DNA of 19,377 nt, from NCBI GenBank assembly GCA_041477815.1, contig JBGOUV010000083.1, positions 1-19,377 on the forward strand, read 5' to 3'. The notes under the pieces were generated by a model that saw nothing but the letters and a program-made list of their open reading frames with translations, did no database searches and was not told the DNA's origin. This DNA is from JBGOUV01 sp041477815. GTDB lineage: Bacteria > Acidobacteriota > Terriglobia > Bryobacterales > JACQDG01. The position numbers and the translations under genes were made by a program. Shown here piece by piece: positions 8,031 through 15,198 of this stretch (its first letter is position 1; each line of letters begins with the position of its first letter).

Positions 8031-8799
8031 GATCGACGCCCACCGTTTCAGGTTGGCGGCGCGTGCTGTCGGTGCGAAGGCGCCATTTCCCCCCCGCCGG
8101 CGGCTTGATTTGAAGAATGCTCTGAACGGTTTCGTCAATGCCCCACGTAACGTGCGCTCTCATCGCGGCGTCCGCGGCTTCTGGATTGTTCCCCGCGAGA
8201 ATAGCGATCAGATCCCGGTGAAATTGCGCGGGTGGAGTCGGCTGCGGACCCGCCACGTCATACAGCCAGTTCAGGACCAGCACATTGTTCTTTTCGATCA
8301 TTTCTCGCAGCGCCGAGCAGCCCGAGTACTCGGCGATTTTCATGTGCAACTGGAAGTGGTAACTGTGAACGGCAAAGAGAAACTCCGGATCGCAGTCGCC
8401 GCTGGCCCGCCGGTTGAAGAGCGCATCCACATGCTCGGCCATGCGACTCATCTCCTGCCGCTGCGCGTAGCTGGCCCTTTCGACAAACAGCCGCGCGGCC
8501 TGGCTCTCCAGCGCCTCGCGGATGATGAAGCGCTCGCGGATATCCTTCTCGGTCGGGATACGCACGCGGGTCCCCACCTGCGGCCGGCTCTCCACCAGCC
8601 CTTCGGCTTCCAGGCGCTGTATCGCCTCCGAGATCGGCAACATGCTCATGCCGAGCTGCTGGGCCAGCCGGCGGCGAGATACCACCGTCCCCAAGGCCAA
8701 CTGGCCCCGGAGAATCTGTTCTCGAATGGCCACGTAGGCTTGTTCGGCGAGGCTCCCTTGCCAGGCGACCGGTGATGCGTTTGTGACTGGGATGGACAC
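8023..8799 (-). CDS. GntR-family (FadR/FCD subfamily) transcriptional regulator
   Basis: The product is a one-component DNA-binding regulator. An N-terminal winged helix spans about 15-80 (LAEQAYVAIREQILRGQLAL, RRRLAQQLGMSMLPISEAIQ, LEAEGLVESRPQVGTRV). A C-terminal all-helical FCD ligand domain spans about 88-230. Likely metal/ligand residues are H148, H152, H194 and H216; the first is usually Asp. FCD regulators commonly sense organic acids or sugar acids. The frame is open to a TTG at 8808, but a TTGACA/TACCTT promoter places transcription near 8800, so GTG 8799 (258 residues, possibly leaderless) is preferred. The gene converges on the receptor operon with a 1-nt gap. A role in controlling that operon, or itself, is inference; the palindrome in its promoter favours autoregulation. 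Confidence 0.9.
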   Translation of the reverse strand: MSIPVTNASPVAWQGSLAEQAYVAIREQILRGQLALGTVVSRRRLAQQLGMSMLPISEAIQRLEAEGLVESRPQVGTRVRIPTEKDIRERFIIREALESQAARLFVERASYAQRQEMSRMAEHVDALFNRRASGDCDPEFLFAVHSYHFQLHMKIAEYSGCSALREMIEKNNVLVLNWLYDVAGPQPTPPAQFHRDLIAILAGNNPEAADAAMRAHVTWGIDETVQSILQIKPPAGGKWRLRTDSTRRQPETVGVDLS

Positions 8800-8806
8800 C
8801 AGACCC

Positions 8807-8836
8807 AAGGTACCAGAAGGCCTTCTGCAATGTCAA
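8807..8836 (-). promoter_or_regulatory. Promoter of the GntR regulator
   Basis: On the minus strand a perfect TTGACA -35 box (8836-8831) is followed after 18 nt by TACCTT (8812-8807), a modest -10. This places transcription initiation at about 8800, directly at the GTG codon 8799. The spacer holds the 14-bp palindrome described separately. Confidence 0.5.
8814..8827. promoter_or_regulatory. Candidate GntR operator (14-bp perfect palindrome)
   Basis: CAGAAGGCCTTCTG is a perfect palindrome lying exactly between the -35 and -10 boxes of the GntR gene, the classic place for a repressor site. GntR dimers bind palindromes of about this size. The match to this particular regulator is inference; I did not find a second copy at the receptor promoter. 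Confidence 0.45.
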
Positions 8837-8870
8837 TCAACCGCCCGCAGCGCTCCATTCGGGAGAAAAA

Positions 8871-8936
8871 ATGGACGAAAAGTCTCCTGTGAGGCACAAT
8901 TGCTGGGGCCTAGGCGGGGTTGGTCTGTCTCCTTAA
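8871..8936 (+). CDS. Possible 21-residue small peptide
   Basis: ATG 8871 is preceded by GGGAG (8861-8865) about 5 nt upstream. It opens a frame encoding 21 residues, starting MDEKSPVRHNCW and ending GLGGVGLSP, with a TAA at 8934-8936. Its 3' end enters the first arm of the 8915-8961 inverted repeat, an arrangement seen in leader peptides. No downstream gene on this strand would obviously be controlled, so it may be chance. I recognise no family. Confidence 0.18.
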   Translation: MDEKSPVRHNCWGLGGVGLSP

Positions 8937-9228
8937 CTGTAATGACAATAGCCTAACCCCGTGCTCGCACGGAGCTAGGGTGGCAGGCCGTTCGAACCCG
9001 CCAATCGGTCGTTGCACCCCCACGTCGGCTTCACCAGAGCACTCTACGGCAGGCGAAGGAAAAGCAAAAAACATAACTATTCGTCCGTCGGTCTCGGCCA
9101 GTGACCGATGGCCGAGTTGGCGAACCACATGAGAGAGAGCTGCGCAAGACTCTGCCGCCGCCGCTGGACCGTGCGGACCCCCGGGCCCGAAATTCCCGCG
9201 CTTCCCCAGCCTGCTTCAGCAGCTCGAA

Positions 9229-9266
9229 GGCGGCCGTCTGGAGGAGGCACCCCAGACGGGGCCGCC
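9229..9266. repeat. Long GC-rich hairpin (12-bp stem, 2-nt bulge)
   Basis: GGCGGCCGTCTG pairs with CAGACG-GG-GCCGCC around a 12-nt loop. It lies about 120 nt beyond the stop of the di-haem peroxidase gene and could end that transcript, but neither strand shows the T-run of an intrinsic terminator. Confidence 0.5.
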
Positions 9267-9388
9267 GCTTCAACCCGCCCCGGGTCGTTAGAATCCAGGA
9301 GGCTGGCGACGAATGCTCCACCTCCGGAGGCCGTGCCGTACTCGGCCCATTGGTATTTGCCGTCAACCACTGGAAGCGTCGCTGACCT

Positions 9389-10327
9389 CTATGGTAGCTC
9401 TACCGAATAGGTACGTCCGTTGAGCGCCCGCAGAAACGCCACCAGGTCGGCCTTTTCCTGCGGCTTCAACTCCAGCCGGGGGGCGTCGCTCCGGGGACCT
9501 TCGGCCACGCCGGCGCCCTGGTAGAAATCGAGCACCGCCTCCAGGCTGCGGAAGGCGCCGTTGTGCATGAAGGAGCCGCGCAGCGCCGCGTCCCGCAGCG
9601 ACGGGGTCTTGTAGGGCGTCCCCTGCGGCGAGTCGCCGGACAGCTCCGGCACCCCGACGTAGTGCATCTTTTGATCGGTCAGGAGCGGGCCGTGGTGACA
9701 CGCGATGCAGCCGCCCCGGCCGGAGAACAGCTCCAGGCCCCGGCGGGCCGCTTCGCTCAGGGCCGCGCCGTCTCCGGCCAGGTGCCGGTCCAGGTCGCTG
9801 TCGTACGAGACCAGCGTGCGCTGAAAGGTGGCTATGGCTTGGGCCACCAGGTCCCAGCTCATTTCCCGGTCCGGGAAGACCTCCTGAAAGAGCTTTTGGT
9901 AGGCCGCGTCCTGGCGGAGACGCGCCACCGCCTCCTGCGGGTCCAGGTCCATCTCGAACTCGTTGCGCAGGGGGAACGCCGCCTGCTCTTCCAGAGACCC
10001 GGCCCGGGCGTCGTGGAACAGCCGTTGGAGCCAGCCGACGTTGAACAGCATGGGCGTCCGCCGCCGCAGTTCGGTCTCTTTCAGTCCCCAGGCGCGCGAC
10101 ATTCCGTCCGAGTACATCAGCTCCGGGCGGTGGCAGGTGCCGCAACTACGGTTGCCGGGTCCGGAGAGGCGCGTCTCGAAGAACAGCTTGCGGCCCAACT
10201 CGGCCTTTGCCCGCGTAGGCGGATTCTGGGGCGGGAAAGGCGGCTTGCCGGTCAAGGGTGCCAGGGGCAGATCGCTCCCCCGGAGCAGGAGGGTTCCCAG
10301 CACGGCCCCGAGCATCCATCGCGTCAT
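9389..10327 (-). CDS. Di-haem cytochrome c peroxidase / MauG family protein
   Basis: The 312-residue exported protein has a hydrophobic N-terminus (MTRWMLGAVLGTLLL) acting as a signal or anchor. It has two c-type haem sites, CGTCH (62-66) and CIACH (207-211), spaced as in bacterial di-haem peroxidases. Other landmarks are KAELGRKLFFETRLSG (41-56), TPMLFNV (91-97), TPSLRDAALRGSFMHNGAF (241-259) and a C-terminal EKADLVAFLRAL. SFMHNG matches the family's conserved distal-ligand segment (M254). The family reduces hydrogen peroxide with electrons from small cytochromes, or as MauG-like members oxidises protein or small substrates, in the periplasm. Its start overlaps the stop of the upstream glycosyltransferase as ATGA (10324-10327), so translation is coupled. 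The physiological partner is unclear. Confidence 0.92.
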   Translation of the reverse strand: MTRWMLGAVLGTLLLRGSDLPLAPLTGKPPFPPQNPPTRAKAELGRKLFFETRLSGPGNRSCGTCHRPELMYSDGMSRAWGLKETELRRRTPMLFNVGWLQRLFHDARAGSLEEQAAFPLRNEFEMDLDPQEAVARLRQDAAYQKLFQEVFPDREMSWDLVAQAIATFQRTLVSYDSDLDRHLAGDGAALSEAARRGLELFSGRGGCIACHHGPLLTDQKMHYVGVPELSGDSPQGTPYKTPSLRDAALRGSFMHNGAFRSLEAVLDFYQGAGVAEGPRSDAPRLELKPQEKADLVAFLRALNGRTYSVELP

Positions 10328-11802
10328 GGCTCTGAAGATAGCACGAGTTGGCGATCCTCGATCCGATAACGCTGGGGCTGGTCCGCGCAGTCGGGCAGGC
10401 GGCGGCCGGCGTAATAGTTAAGACCGTAAGCCAAGCTTCGCCGGACCTCCCCCAGGCAGACCTCCTGGCGATGCGGCCGCACCTGCTCCTCCCACAGGAC
10501 TCGCGATCCGGCCTGGCGGTCGATCGCCGGAAACGTCGTTTGTTTGATCCAGACATAGCCGGCCACGGCGCCGGCGGCGACCAGCGCCACGGCCAGGCTT
10601 CGCCCGGCCCGCCACGCGGCGAACACCAGGCCGGCGGCCACCAGCAGCGCCGCTCCGTTCACGTGCAGGCCGGTCAGGGCCTGGCGCAACCCGGTGTTGA
10701 GGGCCTCCGGAAGCAGGGAGGCGGCGGCGGGGACCAGCCCCAGGGTCAGGGCGGACAGGGCCAGCCCCGTTCGTGCCGGTCGGCCGGCGCGGGCGAGGGC
10801 CAGACCCGCCAGGGCCGCCAGGGGGGGCAAGGCGGGCAGGATGTAGCCGGGTAACTTGTCGCGGGACAGGGAGAAGAATATCAGGGTCACGGTGGCCCAA
10901 GTCAGGAGGAAGCGGGGGCGGCGTTCGCGCCAAACCTCCGACCAAGCCACCGACAAATAGAGGGGGGTCCAGGGAAGGAGGCCCAGAGCCAGTACCGGCA
11001 GGAAGAACCAGATGGGTTGGTTGTGTTCCAGGGCGCCGGCGGCGAAGCGCGTTACGTGGTGTTTCCAAAAGAAGTCGATGAGGAAAGGCGTTCCGTTGCG
11101 GGCCCAGCACAAGGTATACCAGGGGGCGGCCACCAGCAGGAAAGCGCCTAGGGGAGAAATGTAGGACGGCCCCCCGGGGCCGCGCCGGGCCCCCAGGCCC
11201 GGCCAAGCGGTGGCGGCCTTCCGGTCAAGTTTCCGGGAGAACGCCCACGCCAGCAGGGTAAGGGCGGCCAGAGCGGGTCCAACCAGTCCCTTAGCTAACA
11301 TGGAGAGGCCTAACAACGCGCCGCAGGCCGTCAGATGCCGGCGGTCGCCTTGTTCGAGCCAGGTCAGGAGCAGGAGCAGCGCCGCGCTGAGAGTGCCCGC
11401 TAGCGGGATGTCGAATACGGCCGCGTGGCTGTAAGCGACCCATCCGGCCGAGGTAGCCAGAATCGTGGCTGCATAGGCCGCCGCCGTGGCTCCGAACTCG
11501 GCTCGCAGACGCCAGTAGAAGAACACCAGGAACGCCACGCTGAGGCCCGCTACCGGGAGCCGGGGCGCCAGGTCCTCGCTTAGGCCCAGCCGGAACCCGG
11601 CCGCCTGCATCCAATACAGCAGGGCCGGCTTCTCGAACCAGGCCTGGTCCCACAGCCGGGGCGTCACCCAGTCGCCCGACTGCGCCATCGCCCGCCCCAC
11701 CCAGGCATAACGAGGCTCGTCGGCGCTGATCAGTCCCATACCGGTGAGCCGAAAAAAAAACAGGAAATAAGCGCCCACCGCCGCCGCTGCCCACAGTCGC
11801 AC
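10324..11802 (-). CDS. GT39/ArnT-like membrane glycosyltransferase
   Basis: This 492-residue polytopic protein has a first membrane helix at about 5-18, followed by the loop motif SADEPRYAWVGRAMAQSGDW (26-45), whose D28-E29 correspond to the catalytic acidic pair of ArnT/PMT enzymes. WFEKPALLYWM (55-65) is also diagnostic. Roughly a dozen hydrophobic segments follow (for example AALLLLLTWLE, LLGLSMLAKGLVGPALAALT, LLVAAGLVFAAW). The family transfers a sugar from a polyprenyl-phosphate carrier to lipid A, glycolipid or protein on the periplasmic side. Start: GTG 11802. No SD is visible, but TAAACT ends 6 nt upstream, which suits a leaderless mRNA. It is divergent from an LpxL-type acyltransferase, consistent with lipid A or envelope modification, and coupled by ATGA to a peroxidase. 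Confidence 0.88.
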   Translation of the reverse strand: MRLWAAAAVGAYFLFFFRLTGMGLISADEPRYAWVGRAMAQSGDWVTPRLWDQAWFEKPALLYWMQAAGFRLGLSEDLAPRLPVAGLSVAFLVFFYWRLRAEFGATAAAYAATILATSAGWVAYSHAAVFDIPLAGTLSAALLLLLTWLEQGDRRHLTACGALLGLSMLAKGLVGPALAALTLLAWAFSRKLDRKAATAWPGLGARRGPGGPSYISPLGAFLLVAAPWYTLCWARNGTPFLIDFFWKHHVTRFAAGALEHNQPIWFFLPVLALGLLPWTPLYLSVAWSEVWRERRPRFLLTWATVTLIFFSLSRDKLPGYILPALPPLAALAGLALARAGRPARTGLALSALTLGLVPAAASLLPEALNTGLRQALTGLHVNGAALLVAAGLVFAAWRAGRSLAVALVAAGAVAGYVWIKQTTFPAIDRQAGSRVLWEEQVRPHRQEVCLGEVRRSLAYGLNYYAGRRLPDCADQPQRYRIEDRQLVLSSEP

Positions 11803-11808
11803 CTCATC

Positions 11809-11814
11809 AGTTTA
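11809..11814 (-). promoter_or_regulatory. -10-like box of the GT39 gene
   Basis: TAAACT on the minus strand ends 6 nt before GTG 11802, so the predicted transcript would start at the start codon itself. The -35 region is weak, and the call rests mainly on spacing and on the same layout at other genes here. Confidence 0.35.
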
Positions 11815-11828
11815 GCCGTCGCCACGGT

Positions 11829-11834
11829 TATAGT
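11829..11834 (+). promoter_or_regulatory. -10-like box of the LpxL-type gene
   Basis: TATAGT (5 of 6 matches to the consensus) ends 10 nt before ATG 11845. It also overlaps the alternative GTG 11833, arguing against that codon as the start. No good -35 is visible. Confidence 0.4.
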
Positions 11835-11844
11835 GGGAAGGAAC

Positions 11845-12750
11845 ATGTCCAAACACGGGGCGGTGCGGGATGGGATCGAGTGGGCGCTGGCGTGGCCGAT
11901 CCTGAAGAGCCTGGAGTATCTCCCCCTGCCGGCGGCGCGGCTGGAGTCGCGGTTGCTGGCCCAAGTGGTGCGCGTGGTGACGCCCCGGCTGGCCCGGGTG
12001 GCCCGTCGCAACCTCGCCTTCGCCCTGCCGGAACTCGCCGAGGCCGAGCGCCAGGCCATCCTGCGGGGCGTCTATCGCTCGCTGGCCCGGCTGGTTCTGA
12101 GTTTCGCCCACTTCCCCCATCTCAGCCGCGACAACATCCACCACTGGATCCGCTACGACGGCTTGGAACACTTTGAGAAGGCGCTGGAGTGCCGGCGCGG
12201 CGTCCTGGTTCTCACCGCCCATCTCGGCAACTGGGAACTGAGCGCCTTGGCCCACGCACTCTACGGCCGCCCCATGCACATCCTGGTCCGGCCGCTGGAC
12301 AACCCCTATCTGGACCGCCTGGCGCGCCGCTACCGCACTCTTTCCGGCAACCGCGTCATCGAAAAGACCGACTCGCCCCGGCGCCTCCTGGAGGCCCTCC
12401 AGGCCAACCACGCCGTCGGCATGCTGGTCGACCAGAACGCCACCCCCGACGGCGGCGTCTTTGTGGACTTCTTCGGTAAGAAGGCCTGCGCCTCGACCGG
12501 TCTCACCAAGATCGCCCTGCGTACCGGCGCCCCGGTGGTGCCCGGCTTCGCCCTGTGGGACGAGGAGCAGCGCCGCTACGTCCTGCGCTTCTGGCCGCCG
12601 GTGGAACTGGATCCCGCCGCCGACTTACAGGTGAATACCCAGTGTCTGCACACCGCGCTCGAGGCGATCATCCGCCAGTACCCCGACCAGTGGTTGTGGA
12701 TCCATCGCCGCTGGAAAACCCGTCCGCCCGGGGAGGAGCCCGTTTACTGA
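11845..12750 (+). CDS. LpxL/HtrB-type lipid A biosynthesis acyltransferase
   Basis: The product is 301 residues from ATG 11845, which is preceded by GGAAGGA and by a TATAGT box. A GTG at 11833 would add four residues but overlaps the likely -10. The catalytic motif is HLGNWE (H126, E131), the HX4E form seen in LpxL-family acyltransferases. The downstream segments MLVDQNATPDGGVFVDFFGK and FPxAxRTGAPVVP-like (KIALRTGAPVVPGFAL), and the C-terminal QWLWIHRRWKTRP, are typical. An N-terminal hydrophobic segment anchors it in the inner membrane. The family adds secondary acyl chains to lipid A precursors; related members acylate other glycolipids. It is divergent from a GT39 enzyme with only 42 nt between the genes, so both may shape the outer membrane. 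Convergent with the CDF gene through a hairpin. Confidence 0.9.
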   Translation: MSKHGAVRDGIEWALAWPILKSLEYLPLPAARLESRLLAQVVRVVTPRLARVARRNLAFALPELAEAERQAILRGVYRSLARLVLSFAHFPHLSRDNIHHWIRYDGLEHFEKALECRRGVLVLTAHLGNWELSALAHALYGRPMHILVRPLDNPYLDRLARRYRTLSGNRVIEKTDSPRRLLEALQANHAVGMLVDQNATPDGGVFVDFFGKKACASTGLTKIALRTGAPVVPGFALWDEEQRRYVLRFWPPVELDPAADLQVNTQCLHTALEAIIRQYPDQWLWIHRRWKTRPPGEEPVY

Positions 12751-12775
12751 TTTGAGGATTTCAAATTCTCAAATC
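12749..12775. terminator. AT-rich bidirectional hairpin between convergent genes
   Basis: GATTTGAG and CTCAAATC are perfect inverted repeats. The inner bases extend the stem by about four pairs (one G-T) to leave a 3-nt loop. The hairpin contains the TGA of the acyltransferase (12748-12750) and the stop of the CDF gene (12771-12769). On the plus strand TTT follows directly. The AT content contrasts sharply with the GC-rich surroundings. Confidence 0.65.
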
Positions 12776-14196
12776 TTTCCCTCCAACTCCGTATGGGGCT
12801 CGGGATGGATGGTCACGCGATGCAGCTCCGGGAAGGCCTGGCGGAAGCGGGTCTCGACGCGGGAGGTGATCTCGTGGACGCGCTGGATGGAAAGCTCCCC
12901 GCGAAAGACGCAGTGGCAGGAGACCGACAGGCGGTCGCGGGGGCCGACCAGGGTGATGTGATGGCAGTCGAGGACCTCGGGGAATTCGCGAGCCACGCGG
13001 GCCAGCGGCTCTTGCCAGCGGGCGGCTTCCTCCTCCGGCAGCGGGGTTTGGGAGGTTTCCGAGCCTTCGTTCTCGATGTGGGTGAGGATGTCGGTCACCT
13101 GCGGGGCTTCCTGCTGGATCTCCGCTTCGAGGAGTGAGACCAGGCGGTGGGCCTGGTCGAGAGACAGGTTCGCATCCACCTCCAGGTGGAACTCCAGACT
13201 GACGCCGCCGTCGGTCTCGTAGGCCGATAGGTCGTGGATCGACAGGCGACGGCGGGCGGCGACGCGCTTCGCCAGGCGGAAGAGGCTCTCCACGCCGTCC
13301 GAGTGGGGCTCGGCGTGGATCATCACGTCGGCGCCGGGCAGGATGACCTGGATCGCCCGACGGGCCGCGTCGGTGACCGTTTTGGCGTGCTCCAGGGGGG
13401 CGTCGCGCTCGACGGCGATGTTGGCGTCGACGAAGTACTGGGCGCCGGCGTGGCGGGTGCGGACCCGATCGACGCCCAGGACGCCCTCCACTTCCTGCAC
13501 CGAGTGCTCGATGCGTTCGGTCAAGCCCTCCGGGGCCGCGTCCAGCAGCGCCTCGACCGCCCTCTTGCCCAGCCGCGCGCTCACCAGCAGGGTGATCAGG
13601 GCCACGCCGATGGCGGCGATGGCGTCGGCGCGGTGGAGCTGCGGCATCCCATAGCGGTCGCCCAGGCGGACGGCGAGCAAGCCCAGGATCACTACCGTCG
13701 ACGACCAGATGTCGGTTGAAAAGTGCAGGGCGTCGGCTTCCAGGGCCTGGCTATGGTATTGGTCGGCGGCGCGCCGCAGGGAGCGGGAGCGCAGGAAGTC
13801 CACGACGATCGAGGCGATCATGACGGCGAACGCCGCCGGGGTGGCTTCGACCTCCACCGGATGGCCCAGCAGCCGGCGCGCGGCCTCGAACAGGATCCAG
13901 GCGCAGGTGGCCAGCAGCAGCCCGATCTCCAGGAAGGCGGAGAAGTTCTCCACCTTCTGGTGGCCGTAGGGGTGGTCTTTGTCGGCGGGCTTGTCCGAGA
14001 TTCGTACGGCCAGCAGGGTGATGCCGGCGGCCACCAGGTCGAGACCGGAGTGGGCCGCTTCCGACAAAATGCCCAGGCTGCCGGTGGCGATCCCGGTGAT
14101 GAGCTTCAGCACGGTGATGAACACCGCGCCGGTGACCGATTGGAACGCGACGTGACGCTTTTCGGCCGAGGCTGAACGATCCGGACGCTCCGGCAT
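12769..14196 (-). CDS. Cation diffusion facilitator with extended C-terminal region
   Basis: The 475-residue metal/proton antiporter has a six-helix transmembrane domain (about 17-215) with the metal site HSGLD (H49, D53) and HFSTD (H158, D162), and the DHPYGHQKVENFSAF loop (74-88). This HD-HD site suits Zn2+ and related divalent ions. The C-terminal part, about 255 residues, is much longer than the usual single 80-residue dimerisation domain. It looks like about three tandem alpha/beta units: about 222-298 ending VMIHAEPH, 300-378 ending ILTHIENEG, and 388-468 ending VTIHPEP. ATG 14196 has no SD, but a TATCCT box ends 8 nt upstream. Its role is metal efflux from the cytoplasm. Divergent from a prolyl isomerase with 37 nt between the genes. 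Confidence 0.92.
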   Translation of the reverse strand: MPERPDRSASAEKRHVAFQSVTGAVFITVLKLITGIATGSLGILSEAAHSGLDLVAAGITLLAVRISDKPADKDHPYGHQKVENFSAFLEIGLLLATCAWILFEAARRLLGHPVEVEATPAAFAVMIASIVVDFLRSRSLRRAADQYHSQALEADALHFSTDIWSSTVVILGLLAVRLGDRYGMPQLHRADAIAAIGVALITLLVSARLGKRAVEALLDAAPEGLTERIEHSVQEVEGVLGVDRVRTRHAGAQYFVDANIAVERDAPLEHAKTVTDAARRAIQVILPGADVMIHAEPHSDGVESLFRLAKRVAARRRLSIHDLSAYETDGGVSLEFHLEVDANLSLDQAHRLVSLLEAEIQQEAPQVTDILTHIENEGSETSQTPLPEEEAARWQEPLARVAREFPEVLDCHHITLVGPRDRLSVSCHCVFRGELSIQRVHEITSRVETRFRQAFPELHRVTIHPEPHTELEGKI

Positions 14197-14204
14197 CGGT
14201 CACG

Positions 14205-14210
14205 AGGATA
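14205..14210 (-). promoter_or_regulatory. -10-like box of the CDF gene
   Basis: TATCCT on the minus strand ends 8 nt before ATG 14196, predicting a leader of only one or two nucleotides. The -35 region is not recognisable. Confidence 0.35.
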
Positions 14211-14218
14211 GCATGTGT

Positions 14219-14224
14219 TAAGAT
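14219..14224 (+). promoter_or_regulatory. -10-like box of the prolyl isomerase gene
   Basis: TAAGAT ends 9 nt before ATG 14234, and there is no SD in the gap, so a near-leaderless transcript is plausible. The -35 match is poor. Confidence 0.35.
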
Positions 14225-14233
14225 GACGTATTC

Positions 14234-15151
14234 ATGCTGCCAGCCTCGTTTTGCCGCGCGGCCGTTCTGGCCGCGTCCAGTTCTCTTGTTTTGAGCGCGC
14301 AGGCGCCGCCGGCTAAGCCGCCCGTCAAGTCCGACGAGGTGGTGGCTACGGTCAATGGCGAGAAGATCACCGCCGGTATGATACAGAGCCTGCGCAACGG
14401 CGCCGCCCAGCAGTTCCAGAGGGCCACCCAGCAGACCAACAAGGAGTTTCTCAAGAGCGTAGCCGGGCTGCTGGCGTTGTCGCGGGCGGCCGATCGGGAG
14501 AAGGTGAATGAGCAGGAGCCCTATCGCGACCAGTGGCTGTTCCTGCGGATGAACTTCCTGGCTAATGCCTATGTTTCCTATTTGAATACGCAGGTCAAGA
14601 TCACGCAGCAGGAGATTCAGGAGCAGTTCGAGAAGAACAAGGCGGAGTACGAAGAGGCGACGGTGCGGGCCATCTACATCGCCTTCTCGAAGACCGGCGG
14701 CACGGACGCCCAGGGTCGCCCGCGCCTGACCGAGGCCGAAGCCAAAGCCAAGGCCGAGAAGCTGGCGGCGGCGCTGAAGAAAGGGGCCGATTTCGCCACC
14801 CTGGCCAAGGAGAACTCCGACGATGCGGCGTCGGCGGAGAAGGGCGGCGATATCGGGGGGATGAAGCGGAACGCCACGGGCGTGCCGTCGGAGATCCGGA
14901 TCGTGGTTTTCGCGCTAAAGCCGGGCCAGGTCAGCGAACCGGTGCCCCAGCCGGCGGGATACTACATCTTCAAGCTGGACCAGATCAAGGTGACGCCGTT
15001 CGAGGAAGCGGCCTCTAACATCGCCACCCAGCTCCAGACCCAGAAGGTGCAGGCCGAAGTCCAGCGCATTCTCTCCAGCATGGAGATCAAGCATCTCAAC
15101 GAGGCCTTCTTCGCCGACCCCCCGGCCCCCCCCGCGCCGCCCAAACCCTGA
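14234..15151 (+). CDS. Exported parvulin-type peptidylprolyl isomerase (SurA/PpiC-like)
   Basis: The 305-residue product has a signal peptide (MLPASFCRAAVLAASSSLVL, cleavage near SAQA). A SurA-like N-terminal chaperone segment spans about 36-135 (VVATVNGEKITAGMIQSLRN), and a parvulin domain about 142-250 (ATVRAIYIAFSK, GADFATLAKENSDD, GGDIGGMKRN, VVFALKPGQVSEPV, GYYIFKLD). A proline-rich tail follows (PPAPPAPPKP). The family isomerises prolyl bonds and helps fold outer-membrane proteins in the periplasm. The domain carries a longer insert than E. coli PpiC (about 154-175, charged helix with EAEAKAKAEK). It could help fold barrels such as the large TonB receptor here (inference). Separated from the next gene by 47 nt. 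Confidence 0.92.
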   Translation: MLPASFCRAAVLAASSSLVLSAQAPPAKPPVKSDEVVATVNGEKITAGMIQSLRNGAAQQFQRATQQTNKEFLKSVAGLLALSRAADREKVNEQEPYRDQWLFLRMNFLANAYVSYLNTQVKITQQEIQEQFEKNKAEYEEATVRAIYIAFSKTGGTDAQGRPRLTEAEAKAKAEKLAAALKKGADFATLAKENSDDAASAEKGGDIGGMKRNATGVPSEIRIVVFALKPGQVSEPVPQPAGYYIFKLDQIKVTPFEEAASNIATQLQTQKVQAEVQRILSSMEIKHLNEAFFADPPAPPAPPKP

Positions 15152-15198
15152 AACCCAGCCCCGGCCTGTGGTAGTGTCTAGTGCGGAGGGACGGGCAT

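Larger units (their letters stand above)
8837..9388. other. Gene-poor, inverted-repeat-rich region
   Basis: About 550 nt with no convincing gene on either strand. The long open frames on both strands near 9030-9410 have no SD and read as low-complexity or basic sequence. Inverted repeats are at 8915-8961 (CGGGGTT/AACCCCG, about 33-nt loop), 8959-8972 (CCGTG-CTCG-CACGG), 9093-9116 (CTCGGCC/GGCCGAG, 10-nt loop) and 9229-9266 (12-bp stem with a 2-nt bulge). There is also a 10-bp palindrome CCTCCGGAGG near 9322-9331. A 21-codon frame at 8871-8936 is listed separately. The region could hold a structured RNA or gene remnants; I cannot decide. Confidence 0.45.

Noticed and set aside
8984..9000. tRNA-like T-arm (GTTCGAACC)
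   Set aside because: The stem has a mismatch, and no acceptor, D-arm or anticodon stem-loop can be built around it.
9077..9370. Open minus-strand frame downstream of the di-haem peroxidase (begins VVDGKYQWAEYG)
   Set aside because: It starts at a GTG without an SD, and the later part is low-complexity. The first dozen residues look protein-like, but I could not support a gene.
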